40,160 nucleotides of DNA. Source: Nitrosomonas sp. (GTDB lineage: Bacteria; Pseudomonadota; Gammaproteobacteria; Burkholderiales; Nitrosomonadaceae). The notes beneath the pieces were generated by a model, which saw only the letters and a program-made list of their open reading frames with translations, searched no databases and had not been told where the DNA came from. The position numbers and the translations under genes were made by a program. The stretch lies in assembly GCA_008015565.1 (NCBI GenBank), contig SSFV01000013.1:1-40160 (forward strand), written 5' to 3'. Of this stretch, positions 17,486 through 27,800 are shown piece after piece (the first letter of the stretch is position 1; every line of letters begins with the position of its first letter).

Positions 17486-19771
17486 TTAGAACACGAAGTC
17501 ATTCACGTTAACATCGGCACCTGTTACACCTACTAACATAATGCGCCCGCCTCCGAAATCTTCGTTCTCGATGACCAAGTTACCACCAACATCGGTAAAT
17601 GTCAGATCGTCGATACCGCCTAAACCAAAAGAAGACAAATCAATCCGGTCATCGGTCACATCACCACCAAATTCACCGCCATCAATCACTACATCGTTTT
17701 CAAATGCGGTAGTAAATTGAATAGTGTCGCGGAAACCTGCGGTTGCTAACAAGTAAGATGCTTCTTCGGCGCCATCGCCAAAATCAAAGGCAGTACCGAC
17801 TACTTCACCAAGATTACCCAATGCGAAGGTTGTACCGTAAGCTAAATTGTTAGCATTCAGTTCAAATCCACCAGTTAAACCTGTTAAGTCAACGCTTTCC
17901 AGTTTTGTCGCATCATCCGCATCGGTAATATCGTCCACCACAACTTCAGCCGCACCAGCAAATGTCAGGGTTGTCACACCATCCACTTCAATCGTTGTGA
18001 TTTCAGTGTTATCGGTGTCGGCTGCAGAGGTAATAGTAACCGTTTCGATACCGGTAGCATCTACACCAGCAAGCACTACAGGATCAACAGCTTCTTCCGC
18101 ATTGATGAGAACATTCAATGCATCACTATCACCGGCGGAAGTAACTGTAACAGTACCTGTTTGACTATTTTTGATTTCAAGCCCAGCTTCACCAAGATTT
18201 TGGAGTTCAACATCGAATCCTATGTCAGCACCTAGAATTATGTTGGTAAAACCAAAATCATCATTATCAACAGCGATGGCTGCTCCGGCGGCGCCTAATT
18301 CAAGACTCTCAAAATTACTTACGCTATCAGCAGTCAAACCAGCGACATCGTCACCATCAGTCAGAGCTATCGTATCATCACCATCGCCACCATCAACGGT
18401 ATCATCAGCGGTTAACAAGCCAGAACCAAATGCCACTCTATCGTTACCTTCACCTGCATCGACAGTATCATTTGCTGTACCTGCAGTTATGTCATCATCG
18501 CCTGAACCACCGGTTATGGTCAGATCAGCTGCTGCAGCTGAAAGATCAACAGTTACGCCACCACTATTACCTGCAGCATCAACCGTTTCTAATGCAGTGG
18601 TATCGACAACAGCTGTTAGTGAACCTGTTCCTGTAACAGTCAAACCGGTAATCGCATTAAATGCGGACACATCGACGAAGTTTTCACCGCTTGCATCAAT
18701 GCTCATTGCTTCGATACTTGCTGCGTCGGTTGTCGATTGAATAACAGCATCAGTCGTATCACTACCTGCGCCTGCTACTGCCAATGAAAGGTTATCTTCA
18801 GTACCCGTCACATCATCAAATGTATTAATATCGGTTACTGACAAGCTATTTCTAACCCCAAACGTAGCTGCCAGCGGTGCTGTATCATAAGTCACTGTTA
18901 ATCCAGAAGTGGAACCATTATTCCAGATTTGTTCAGCGCCACCCACATCAGCAAAATCAACGGTGGCATTTGCAGTAACGTTACGGATATTGATAACTTC
19001 TACATCATCGACTTGCGGTGTGATAGCAGCAGAACCATCCAATGTTGCATTGAGGGTATCCGTACCTGCGCCACCATCGATACTATCAACATCTTCCCAG
19101 CCTTGCACCAAAGTACCCGTCCCATCATTCTCCAATCCGCCATTGAAGGTGTCATTACCTGCCGTGCCTGTCAATGTGTCATCGCCAAAGGTAAGATCAA
19201 AAGTCTGACCAGGGTTCGGTCCTTGACCAACGCTATTCAAATATTCAATAGCTTCTGCTTCCGTTACAGGGAAAGTTGAAGATACGCCAGCCAAAACCGA
19301 CAGCATCTCATCGGCGCTATCAGAAGCATTGTTTTCTGCGTACAATGCTGCAACTTGTACTTTATTAGCCAGCAAAGCAGCTGCATCAGCAAAGGTATCC
19401 GCAAATTCTTCTGGCAAATCACTTAGAAAATTAACAGCCGTGAAAACGATTTCACCAAAACCTGTACCGGCTTCAATTTGACTTGTGAAATATGATTGCG
19501 CAATTGAACCCGCACTGTCTGGATCGTCATCTGCCACCAAACCAAAATGATCCATCAATACATCCACTTGCTGATCTACAGTTACCTTACCCGCCAGAAT
19601 GGTACCGGTAAATAATGAGTGAGCAGCCAGCAAATCAGCCAGATCCTCTATTGATGTGCCATCTTCAACTAAATTTGACAGTTCCGTCAAAACATTGCCG
19701 TCTGGCGATCCATTGAATAAGCCTACAACTACTTCCAAAATTTCATCGCGTTGTTCTGGTGATATAGCCAT
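17486..19771 (-). CDS. RTX/S-layer-like secreted protein, probable type I secretion substrate
   Basis: Acidic protein of 761 residues with no cysteine and no N-terminal signal peptide, as expected for a type I secretion substrate. Residues 1-180 form a helical module (EILEVVVGLFNGSPDGNVL, AAHSLFTGTILAGKV) like those at the start of some large secreted or S-layer proteins. The rest is beta-rich and low in complexity (D, G, T, A, V), with RTX-type calcium-binding repeats at about 194-243 (GDDTLTGTAGNDTFNGG) and 420-475 (GGSGDDDITAGTANDTVDAG). The C-terminus DLSSFGLGG ... NDFVF resembles the aspartate-plus-hydrophobics signal of serralysins. AAGGGAG sits five bases before the ATG, implying strong translation. 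A matching PrtDEF-type exporter is encoded at 31465-36001. S-layer protein or adhesin is inference. Confidence 0.82.
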   Translation of the reverse strand: MAISPEQRDEILEVVVGLFNGSPDGNVLTELSNLVEDGTSIEDLADLLAAHSLFTGTILAGKVTVDQQVDVLMDHFGLVADDDPDSAGSIAQSYFTSQIEAGTGFGEIVFTAVNFLSDLPEEFADTFADAAALLANKVQVAALYAENNASDSADEMLSVLAGVSSTFPVTEAEAIEYLNSVGQGPNPGQTFDLTFGDDTLTGTAGNDTFNGGLENDGTGTLVQGWEDVDSIDGGAGTDTLNATLDGSAAITPQVDDVEVINIRNVTANATVDFADVGGAEQIWNNGSTSGLTVTYDTAPLAATFGVRNSLSVTDINTFDDVTGTEDNLSLAVAGAGSDTTDAVIQSTTDAASIEAMSIDASGENFVDVSAFNAITGLTVTGTGSLTAVVDTTALETVDAAGNSGGVTVDLSAAAADLTITGGSGDDDITAGTANDTVDAGEGNDRVAFGSGLLTADDTVDGGDGDDTIALTDGDDVAGLTADSVSNFESLELGAAGAAIAVDNDDFGFTNIILGADIGFDVELQNLGEAGLEIKNSQTGTVTVTSAGDSDALNVLINAEEAVDPVVLAGVDATGIETVTITSAADTDNTEITTIEVDGVTTLTFAGAAEVVVDDITDADDATKLESVDLTGLTGGFELNANNLAYGTTFALGNLGEVVGTAFDFGDGAEEASYLLATAGFRDTIQFTTAFENDVVIDGGEFGGDVTDDRIDLSSFGLGGIDDLTFTDVGGNLVIENEDFGGGRIMLVGVTGADVNVNDFVF

Positions 19772-20222
19772 GGGAGCTCCCTTATATTGAATTGAATGAT
19801 TAAAAATAATTACAAAAAGTAAATTACTTGCAAGTTTTTCACTTTGTCTCTATGTAGCTTCTGCGCCACCTTCACACACTACTAGCAGAAAATACCACAA
19901 AAGCCAAGCTGAAGTGCATTCTGCCCAAAACCAATAGGCTTTGCAAGTATCCAACCGAATATTCCATCAATATGTAGCATATTTACAACATTCATTACAT
20001 CTATCAATACTCTATAAATAAAACTGATTGGCCCTCACATTAGCCTCCATACCATGAATTATATTGATCGATCAATCCATGCCAAAGAAAGCTTTATCAG
20101 GCTATTTCATTTTGATTATTATTCATCAAATCTGCGATAATACTTCGTCTTTTTTATTAACTCACTTCATTCTTTGACTATTTTCAGTTTTATTTCTGAT
20201 AAATATTTCCATTTATAATATT
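19772..20222. other. Intergenic region between divergent S-layer-like and exporter genes
   Basis: About 450 bp, AT-rich, with no convincing gene. It must contain the promoter of the minus-strand RTX/S-layer-like gene and probably that of the plus-strand exporter operon. A perfect 14-base palindrome, ATTGATCGATCAAT, lies at 20063-20076. On the minus strand TTGCAA near 19830 with TAATTA 15 bases on is a weak promoter candidate. Confidence 0.6.
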
Positions 20223-21020
20223 TTGCGGAGCTTAAAGAAACACCATCCATTGATCCTGCAATTGATCAAACGGGAAATCACCGGACGTTATCGCGGATCG
20301 TTTCTTGGATTATTGTGGTCGTTCATAAATCCCCTTTTGATGCTGGCAATTTATACTTTTATATTTAGTGTGGTATTTAAAGTCCGCCTCAACCAAGAAA
20401 TCAATGCATATTATGACGACGAATTTGCTTTTGCCTTGTTATTATTCGCCGGACTCATCATATTTAATTTGTTTTCCGAATGCATTTCCCGCGCACCTAC
20501 ACTGATTTTGACCAACGTTAACTACGTTAAAAAAATAATTTTTCCATTGGAAATCTTGCCATGGGTAACTTTAGGTTCTGCATTATTTCATGCAGGAATC
20601 AGCTTTCTGGTATTGCTTCTGTTTTTACTGCTCATCGATCATGCGATTCATTGGACACTCATTTTTTTGCCGATTATTATTTTCCCCTTGCTATTGCTCA
20701 TCATGGGCTTTTCATGGTTATTAGCCTCGATCGGCGTCTTTGTCCGCGACATCGGGCAATTCATCGGCTTGATTCTCACCGCCTTGCTCTTTATGAGCCC
20801 TATTTTCTATCCTGCCTCTGCGTTGCCGGAATCTATCCGGGATTATTTATTCCTCAATCCACTGACTTTTATCATTGAACAAACGCGCCAAACGGTTTTA
20901 TTCGGTCATTTACCTGATTGGTTTGGCCTCATTATCTATTATGCCATTGCTGCCCTCATTGCCTGGGCGGGATTGGCTTGGTTCGAAAAAACCCGTAAAG
21001 GATTTGCAGATGTCCTTTAA
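20223..21020 (+). CDS. Polysaccharide ABC exporter, membrane subunit (Wzm type)
   Basis: Inner-membrane permease of an ABC-2 transporter that moves a lipid-linked polysaccharide to the periplasm, 265 residues. The N-terminus LILQLIKREITGRYRGSFLG is the standard opening of Wzm/KpsM-type proteins. Hydrophobic segments lie at about 30-52, 70-95, 112-138, 142-170, 177-200 and 233-252, giving six passes; LLFMSPIFYPASALP and LNPLTFIIEQTRQTVLFG are typical of the family. No in-frame ATG exists before the homologous region, so the start must be TTG at 20223-20225 or ATT just before it. The ATPase gene begins inside the last codons, so the two are translationally coupled. The glycan could be O-antigen or capsule; Wzt with a C-terminal domain favours O-antigen type. 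Confidence 0.9.
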   Translation: MRSLKKHHPLILQLIKREITGRYRGSFLGLLWSFINPLLMLAIYTFIFSVVFKVRLNQEINAYYDDEFAFALLLFAGLIIFNLFSECISRAPTLILTNVNYVKKIIFPLEILPWVTLGSALFHAGISFLVLLLFLLLIDHAIHWTLIFLPIIIFPLLLLIMGFSWLLASIGVFVRDIGQFIGLILTALLFMSPIFYPASALPESIRDYLFLNPLTFIIEQTRQTVLFGHLPDWFGLIIYYAIAALIAWAGLAWFEKTRKGFADVL

Positions 21021-22293
21021 TTACGCCAATTCTGATATAGCGATTAGTACTTATGAATTGTCAAAATGCTATCAGCTCTATCAACATCCCAAAGACCGTC
21101 TAAAACAATTCTTATGGCCGCACCGCTGGTGGGGTGCGCGGCAATACTACCGCGAACTTTGGGCATTGCGTGATATTAATTTGATAATCAGACATGGAGA
21201 AGTTGTCGGTATTGTTGGCCAGAATGGGTCAGGTAAATCGACATTATTACAACTCGTCTGCGGAACCCTGACGCCCACTTCTGGTAACGTACGGGTAAAC
21301 GGGCGAGTAGCGGCATTACTAGAACTCGGCGCCGGATTCAATCCTGAATTCACAGGACGTGAAAATGTTTTAATGAGCGCCGCTATCATGGGATTAAGTC
21401 CTGCCGAAATCTCCCTGCACCTTGAAGCCATTATCGATTTCTCTGGTGTGCGCGATTTTATCGATCAACCTGTAAAAACTTATTCCAGCGGCATGTACGT
21501 ACGCTTGGCATTTTCCGTTGCGATTCATGCAGACCCGGATATATTGATTATTGATGAAGCTCTATCTGTCGGGGACGGTGCATTTGCCCGTAAATCTTTT
21601 ACCCGTATCATGCAAATGCGGGATGCAGGAAAAACAATATTGTTTTGCTCCCATTCATTGTTTCAAATTGAATCGTTATGTACTCGCGCCATTTGGATTG
21701 ATCAGGGTCAAATTATGATGGATGGGGAATCAGCTAAGATAGTGTCGGCTTATCAAACATTCCTGGATCAGAAAACAAATGCTGCACTGGACATGCCCTT
21801 TGGACATGCCAACGCACCCATAGCAGATAAAGCCCACCCATTGGAAAGCGCACATCTGAACAAAGTAGCGCTACGCATAAACGATATGGAAACACAACAC
21901 GCTACGCTGATGAGCGGTGAATCTATTCTCATGATTATAATTTCTTTTTCCTCCGATCCTTCCCTGCCGTGTCCAAATGTTGCTATTACACTGCAAACAA
22001 AAGATGGACGAATCGTTACCAGCAGCGCAACATGGGAGGACCAATTTACGATAGAGCGGACATTTTCGGGAAACGCTCAAGTTTATCTGAAGTTTGATCC
22101 AATACCGCTCCTTAAGGGGGAATATTTGCTAAATGCCTATCTGCTGTGCGAACGAGGCTTGCATCTATATGACTCAGCGGAAGGTGCCGCTTCTTTAGAA
22201 GTAAAACAAGCAAGTCGCTTACAGGGCTATTTTTCTATTCCTCATAAGTGGGAAAATAAAACTATTGCTACTGATTATGACTCAAGTAATTGA
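21010..22293 (+). CDS. Polysaccharide ABC exporter, ATPase subunit with C-terminal glycan-recognition domain (Wzt type)
   Basis: ATPase of the Wzm/Wzt-type exporter, 427 residues from the ATG at 21010-21012, which overlaps the permease gene by 11 bp. A longer upstream extension of the frame lies over the permease gene and has no homology pattern, so I rejected it. The nucleotide-binding domain has Walker A GQNGSGKST (70-78), the signature YSSGM (158-162), Walker B ILIIDEA (178-184) and switch H215; LLELGAGFNPEFTGREN (103-119) is typical of Wzt/TagH ATPases. Residues about 285-415 form an added beta-rich domain like the Wzt C-terminal module that recognises a modified non-reducing end of the glycan. 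The adjacent methyltransferase fits such a cap. Confidence 0.92.
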   Translation: MSFNYANSDIAISTYELSKCYQLYQHPKDRLKQFLWPHRWWGARQYYRELWALRDINLIIRHGEVVGIVGQNGSGKSTLLQLVCGTLTPTSGNVRVNGRVAALLELGAGFNPEFTGRENVLMSAAIMGLSPAEISLHLEAIIDFSGVRDFIDQPVKTYSSGMYVRLAFSVAIHADPDILIIDEALSVGDGAFARKSFTRIMQMRDAGKTILFCSHSLFQIESLCTRAIWIDQGQIMMDGESAKIVSAYQTFLDQKTNAALDMPFGHANAPIADKAHPLESAHLNKVALRINDMETQHATLMSGESILMIIISFSSDPSLPCPNVAITLQTKDGRIVTSSATWEDQFTIERTFSGNAQVYLKFDPIPLLKGEYLLNAYLLCERGLHLYDSAEGAASLEVKQASRLQGYFSIPHKWENKTIATDYDSSN

Positions 22294-24100
22294 CTACGAT
22301 TTGACAAATTCCAATACACAACACTTTCGACAAAGCAAATACATTGCTGGCACTGTTCCAGCAGCAGCATCTCCTTTTAAAGATTTAGCTTTTCCACTCA
22401 ATGTTTATGCTCAAGCTTTATTATTACAGGAAGGGACGGCTACGTACCTGCATTATGGATTGTTTCAGGATGACAAAACCAGCTTGCTGGCAGCGCAACA
22501 ATTCTCAACAAATTTACTAATGTCAAGATTGCCTTCACCTCCTTGTAATATTTTAGAAGTTGGTGTCGGGTTAGGTACTACACTCTCATTGTTAAGTCAG
22601 CAAGGCTATACAATTCATGGCATTACACCTGACGCACAACAGATCGCTTTTATCCGCGATTCCCTTGGCTCAGATGCTCCCGTCAGTTGTCAATCGCTAG
22701 AAGCGTTTTCTGCGGCACCAGAAAGTCTCGATGTAATACTGTTCCAGGAATCTGCTCAGTATATCGACCCGCTCATCATTTTCAATCAAGCGTTGAATTT
22801 GCTCACTTTGTCGGGCAACCTTTTGATCATAGATGAATTCGCGCTGAAGTACGATCACGAGAATGCCGGGGGACTCCATTTACTCAAAGATTTCGTCGCG
22901 CAAGCACAAAGATTTGGGTTCGAGTTGATCGAGCGCATGGATTTGTCGGCCAAAGCAGTACCTACACTCGATCATTTACAGCAGATGATTTCAATTCACC
23001 GGCCAAACCTATTGAGTGAACTTGCCCTCAATAATGATCAACTCTCTCAACTCAATGAGTCGCTTAAAGTTTATCGTCAAAAATACGCCAGCGGACATTA
23101 TGGTTATGCCTTACTACATTTCAGAAAAAAAACAATGCCCAAGTGGCGGTTGCAGCTTCTAGATAAAACACATACAGCTGATGTACTCAACCTTTTTAGT
23201 AAAACTTTTAATCACAACATGACACCAGCCATGTGGCAGTGGAAATATGAATCGAATACAAGCCGGGAACTGGGTATCTGGAAAGACAGCAAATTGATTG
23301 CTCATTACGGCGGGATGAGCCGAAAAATTCTGCTGTTTGGCCAATCGCAAATGGCTGTGCAGATTGGAGATGTAATGGTGGATCGAAACGAGCGCGGCAT
23401 ACTAACCAAAAAAGGGCCTTTTTTCTTGATGGCCGCAACATTTCTCGAACATTACATCGGATACGGCAAACCTTATCTCATTGGTTTTGGATTTCCTAAT
23501 GAGCGCGCCATGCGAGTTGCTGAACGGCATGGACTCTATGCAGAAGTCGGACGTATGGTTGAATTTTCATGGAACGCCCGGATACCGGTCCCATTGTGGC
23601 GTACCCGTTTGCAACGGATAGATTCTGCACAAAGCAGTTTAGGTGAAATGGCTGTTACGGAATGCTGGCGCGGCATGGCCATTGACATGCGGGCGGCAAT
23701 CATCGGAGTTCGCGACTGGCAATACCTGCAACACCGCTACTTTAACCACCCCAATCAGCAATACCACATTATTCTGGTAAAAAATCGCTTTGACGGACAA
23801 GCACGCGGTATTATGGTTTTGCGATATGACCCCGAAGGCTGCGAAATAATTGACCTCATTACCCCTCTCTGTGAAATTCCATTACTGATTACTCATGCCA
23901 GAAGATTGGCCAGCATTCATGGCATCACACGCGTGTTTTGCCGTATTACTGAAAATTTCGCCAACTATTTTGCAATTACTGGTGGAATGCAACAGAAATT
24001 GGATATCCGGATACCAACCAATGTTTGGAGCAGCGGTCCATCTTCGGATGAAATCAAAAATCACTGGTGGCTAATGAGCGGTGATATGGATTTCCGATGA
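22277..24100 (+). CDS. Methyltransferase-acetyltransferase fusion, glycan modification
   Basis: Two-domain protein of 607 residues from the ATG at 22277, overlapping the end of the Wzt-type gene by 17 bp. Residues about 75-230 are a class I SAM-dependent methyltransferase: glycine-rich loop LEVGVGLGTTLSLL (93-106), acidic position in GITPDAQQIAF, and SLDVILFQESAQYID. Residues about 295-607 resemble the GNAT/N-acyltransferase-like proteins of polysaccharide clusters (MTPAMWQWKYESN, LIAHYGGMSRKILL, GDVMVDRNERGI, YLIGFGFPNERAMRVAERHGLY). Fusion of the two is unusual. From its place after wzt it may methylate and acylate the sugar chain, possibly as the end cap read by the Wzt C-terminal domain. 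Substrates are not readable from sequence. Confidence 0.75.
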   Translation: MTQVIDYDLTNSNTQHFRQSKYIAGTVPAAASPFKDLAFPLNVYAQALLLQEGTATYLHYGLFQDDKTSLLAAQQFSTNLLMSRLPSPPCNILEVGVGLGTTLSLLSQQGYTIHGITPDAQQIAFIRDSLGSDAPVSCQSLEAFSAAPESLDVILFQESAQYIDPLIIFNQALNLLTLSGNLLIIDEFALKYDHENAGGLHLLKDFVAQAQRFGFELIERMDLSAKAVPTLDHLQQMISIHRPNLLSELALNNDQLSQLNESLKVYRQKYASGHYGYALLHFRKKTMPKWRLQLLDKTHTADVLNLFSKTFNHNMTPAMWQWKYESNTSRELGIWKDSKLIAHYGGMSRKILLFGQSQMAVQIGDVMVDRNERGILTKKGPFFLMAATFLEHYIGYGKPYLIGFGFPNERAMRVAERHGLYAEVGRMVEFSWNARIPVPLWRTRLQRIDSAQSSLGEMAVTECWRGMAIDMRAAIIGVRDWQYLQHRYFNHPNQQYHIILVKNRFDGQARGIMVLRYDPEGCEIIDLITPLCEIPLLITHARRLASIHGITRVFCRITENFANYFAITGGMQQKLDIRIPTNVWSSGPSSDEIKNHWWLMSGDMDFR

Positions 24101-24856
24101 GCCATTTGCTCAAGCCACCAATTACTAGCTGATAACTTTGCACGGTTACAATTCATGGAGAATGAATTGAAAGATATAATTTTTTCTGAAAACAACATGA
24201 TTGAATTGATAACCATGAATTTTCGCAACTTGATGTAACCTGCTGCAGCCGGAAAGGGCATTTCTTGAATCAAATTGATCAATTGACAGAGACTGAAACC
24301 CGATTGAAAAAACCATCGCAGTTCATTTTACACCGGCACCGGATGCTGCAGAACGCGATGCTTCAATACAGTGACTCCGCGTAACTGCAGCCTGGCCTTG
24401 CAACATTTTTGATCTATACTCGTGGCGTTGGCGCATAACTTGAGAAGGTCAGCCAGAATCTTTGCCTGCAACTGAATACTCACGCAAACGTAGGGAAATT
24501 GCGCCCTCTTGACCGGAAATGGCTAGTAAGAAAAGATTTTTTCATATTAGCTTGCGAAAAAATGACTAAAATTACCCGGTCATTTGCAAACAATCCCGGA
24601 ATTATTCCATTTAAGAGGCCCCTGCATCACTATGTTTCCGGAGTTTTTCTGCAAATGTGCACTTATAGAATCAGTCACTTAGAATAGCAAACTATCTATA
24701 AGGCCCGCGTTATGCAGAAGTCTCTTAAATTAAGAAATTTATGTGATTTAGAAAAGGTCGTTGACTGTCATTTCGCTTAATAGTGTTTTATTAGTCATTC
24801 ACGTTAAAATAGCTGATTTTTGTTTGAGCAAGTATCAACTAAAAGCTGAGATTCAT
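24101..24856. other. Long non-coding stretch inside the glycan cluster
   Basis: About 750 bp with only short, unconvincing reading frames (the longest, at 24499-24687, has 62 codons and no family I recognise). No terminal inverted repeats or transposase motif could be seen. In a cluster of otherwise overlapping or tightly packed genes this gap suggests a decayed gene, an old insertion site or an internal promoter region. The frame of the next gene is open from 24761, but I prefer its start at 24857. Confidence 0.5.
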
Positions 24857-27800
24857 TTGGAAAATAAACTCGTTCCTTACCAAGCAATCGAACACATTCC
24901 CTGCACGCATGCGCTGGTTTTGGCCCCTCACCCGGACGATGAAGTATTCGGTTGCGGTGGTGCGATTATGCGCCATGTTGAACGGGGCATTTCCGTTAGT
25001 GTTATCGTGGCATCTGATGGCGCATATGGAGTCATTGAAGAGAAAATCCCCGAATACAGGCAACAGCGCCAGACGGAGAGTATCGACGCAGCCCAAATAC
25101 TAGGTTATGGCTCGCCTGTTTTTTGGCAGTATCAAGATCGCCAAATCGATTATGGCGAAAAGCTGATAGGCGAAATTTTAACCGCTATCCGCAATAGCCA
25201 AGCTGACTTGGTTTACGCGCCTTCCATTTTTGAAATGCATCCGGACCACCGCATGCTTGGCATGGCAGCCGTGGAAGCCGTGCGTAGAATTGGCAAGGCT
25301 ATACATATCGCATTATATGAAATAGGCATTCCACTGCGTCCCAATCAATTGCTCGATATCAGTGATCTGGTTGCGCGTAAAGCAGCCGCCATGGCATGCT
25401 TTGTTTCTCAGAATGCGCTACAGCCCTACGATCAGCATATTGCCGCTCTGAATCGTTACCGTTCCTATACTTTGCCTGTTAGCGTAACCGCTGCTGAAGC
25501 CTATATTTTGCTCGCTGCGGAACAACTGGTAAACGATCCCCTCTTTCTATATCAATCCGAGCATACTCGCCAAAGGGCTCTGGGAATCGCTCTGGATAGC
25601 CATGACGATATACCATTGGTCAGCGTCATCATCCGCAGTATCGATCGCCCTACACTATCGGATGCGCTCGATTCCATAGCGTTGCAAACTTATGCACACA
25701 TTGAAGTCATTATCGTCAATGCCAAAGGTGCCAATCACCGCGAAGTAGACAATTGGTGCGGACGATTTCCCCTAAGAATAGTAGGCACTGAGGAACAGGC
25801 CGGCCGCAGCCGGGCAGCGAATATCGGCTTACAAGAATCAAAAGGCAGTTATTTGATCTTTCTCGATGATGATGACTGGTTTGACGCAGACCATATTGAA
25901 AGATTAGTACAGGCAAGTATTAATCACGCAGATATAAAGGTCGTTTATAGCGGCACAAAATGTGTTGATGAAAACAACCATCCCTTGCCGACTCAATTCA
26001 CGACCCCATTCGATTCAACTCAACTCATCGCGGGAAATTATATTCCTATCCACTCCGCGCTGTTTTCCAGGGAGCTACTCGACCTTGGCTGTTCAGTTGA
26101 TGAATCGCTTGAGCTTTTTGAAGATTGGGATTTCTGGTTGCAAGCATCGACATTCACCGATTTTCTTTTCATAGATAAATTAACCGCTGCGTACCGCATT
26201 TCCCGCCAATCCGGTTTTGGTGTTAATGCTGATGCCAGAAAAGCCGAGAAAGCCAGTTTAAAAATATACAATAAATGGCTTCCACGCTTACAAAACCGGC
26301 AACTCATTCAGTTAATGTCAATGGTGCGTCAAAACCGGCTGAATGAACAACATATCCAAGATCAACAGCTTCAATTCAATCAATTAAAACAACTAGTAAG
26401 CGATAAAGAGCAACACTTAAAGAATCTTGAACAACACATCAGAGATCAAGAACAGCAATTGCAAACCCAAAGCCAACGAATCAATGATCAGGACCGGCAA
26501 ATCAGAATCCAATTACATGAAATCACCCATGTGCATCAACAACTATCCATTCAAATCAAAACACTTGAGGAAATTTTTGCTTCCAATAGCTGGAAAATCA
26601 CCCGCCCGTTCAGAGCGCTCATTCTAAGCATTCGATGGTTGCGCGCCCTGGCCCAGAGAATCGTGTCGGCGCTTAGGTACTATGGAGGCGTTAAGGGATT
26701 GGCGCATAGAATCGGGGAAATTGTCAGGCAAGAGGGACTGAAATCATTATCCAACAAACTGACAAGATTTTTCTTACCTAGTCGAGTCGACAGTATTAAC
26801 TCTTATAAAACTTGGATTCGTCGTTACGATACGTTATCGGATTCGTCTCGTGCCATCATGCGTTCACGTATCGAAAACTTTGAGATCAGACCGCTGATTT
26901 CTTTAATAGCGCCCATTTATAACCCCAAACCAGAATGGCTGACAGAATGCATCGAGTCCGTCCGGAAGCAAATTTATCCGCATTGGGAGCTGTGTATCGT
27001 CGTTGATGCATCTACCGATAGCGCAATTCGCCCTATTCTGGATCTGTTCAAACAACACGATGCGCGTATCAAAGTGGAATATCACTCACAAAAGCTGAAT
27101 ATTCCGGAAGCTTCTAACCGCGCATTAGAAATTGCGCGGGGCGAATGGATTGCGCTATTGAATCCCGAGGATTCTCTCAGTGAACATGCGCTGTTCTGGG
27201 TAGCCGATGCTTTGCAAAAACTACGTGAAGTTGCATGGATATATTCTGACGAAGATAAGATAGATGAACACGGCATCAGAACATCGCCGTACTTTAAGTG
27301 TAATTGGAATCGTGAATTATTTTATTCCCATAACATGATTGAACATCTTGGTGTATTTCATGCCCCTCTGATAAAGGAAACCGGCGGATTTAGGACTGAA
27401 TTCCCGGGTTCCCAGAATTATGACTTAGCGTTACGTATCATCGAGCGCATTTCCGCATCACAAATTCATCACATCCCGCGCATTCTTTATCATCGACGAA
27501 CACCGGCTCACAATGCAGGTCAAACCATGAGCGCCAACTCTGAAGCCATACTGACTGGCAAAAGAGCGCTTGATGAACACTTTCAACGTCAACACATACA
27601 GGCTATGGCTGAATTTACAGGCCATCACTATCGCATACGCTACGCCTTACCCGATCCTCAACCTCTCATCACATTGATCATACCTACCAGGAATGGATTA
27701 CAACTGCTTCGCCAATGCATTGATAGCATTATTGAAAAAACTACTTACAAGCATTATGAAATTCTTGTTGTTGACAATAATTCTGACGATGCAGCCACAT

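Noticed and set aside
17847-19279. Several long plus-strand reading frames opposite the RTX/S-layer-like gene
   Set aside because: They are serine/threonine/valine/proline-rich mirror frames caused by the biased GAT/GCT/ACT codons of the real minus-strand gene. None has a ribosome-binding site or domain pattern.
20875-21009. Upstream extension of the Wzt-type ATPase frame
   Set aside because: It lies over the permease gene in another frame and has no family resemblance. The ATG at 21010 gives the normal N-terminus and normal coupling.
24499-24687. 62-codon reading frame in the glycan-cluster gap as a gene or transposase remnant
   Set aside because: No recognisable motif, no terminal repeats and no ribosome-binding site. 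Kept only as part of the unexplained gap.
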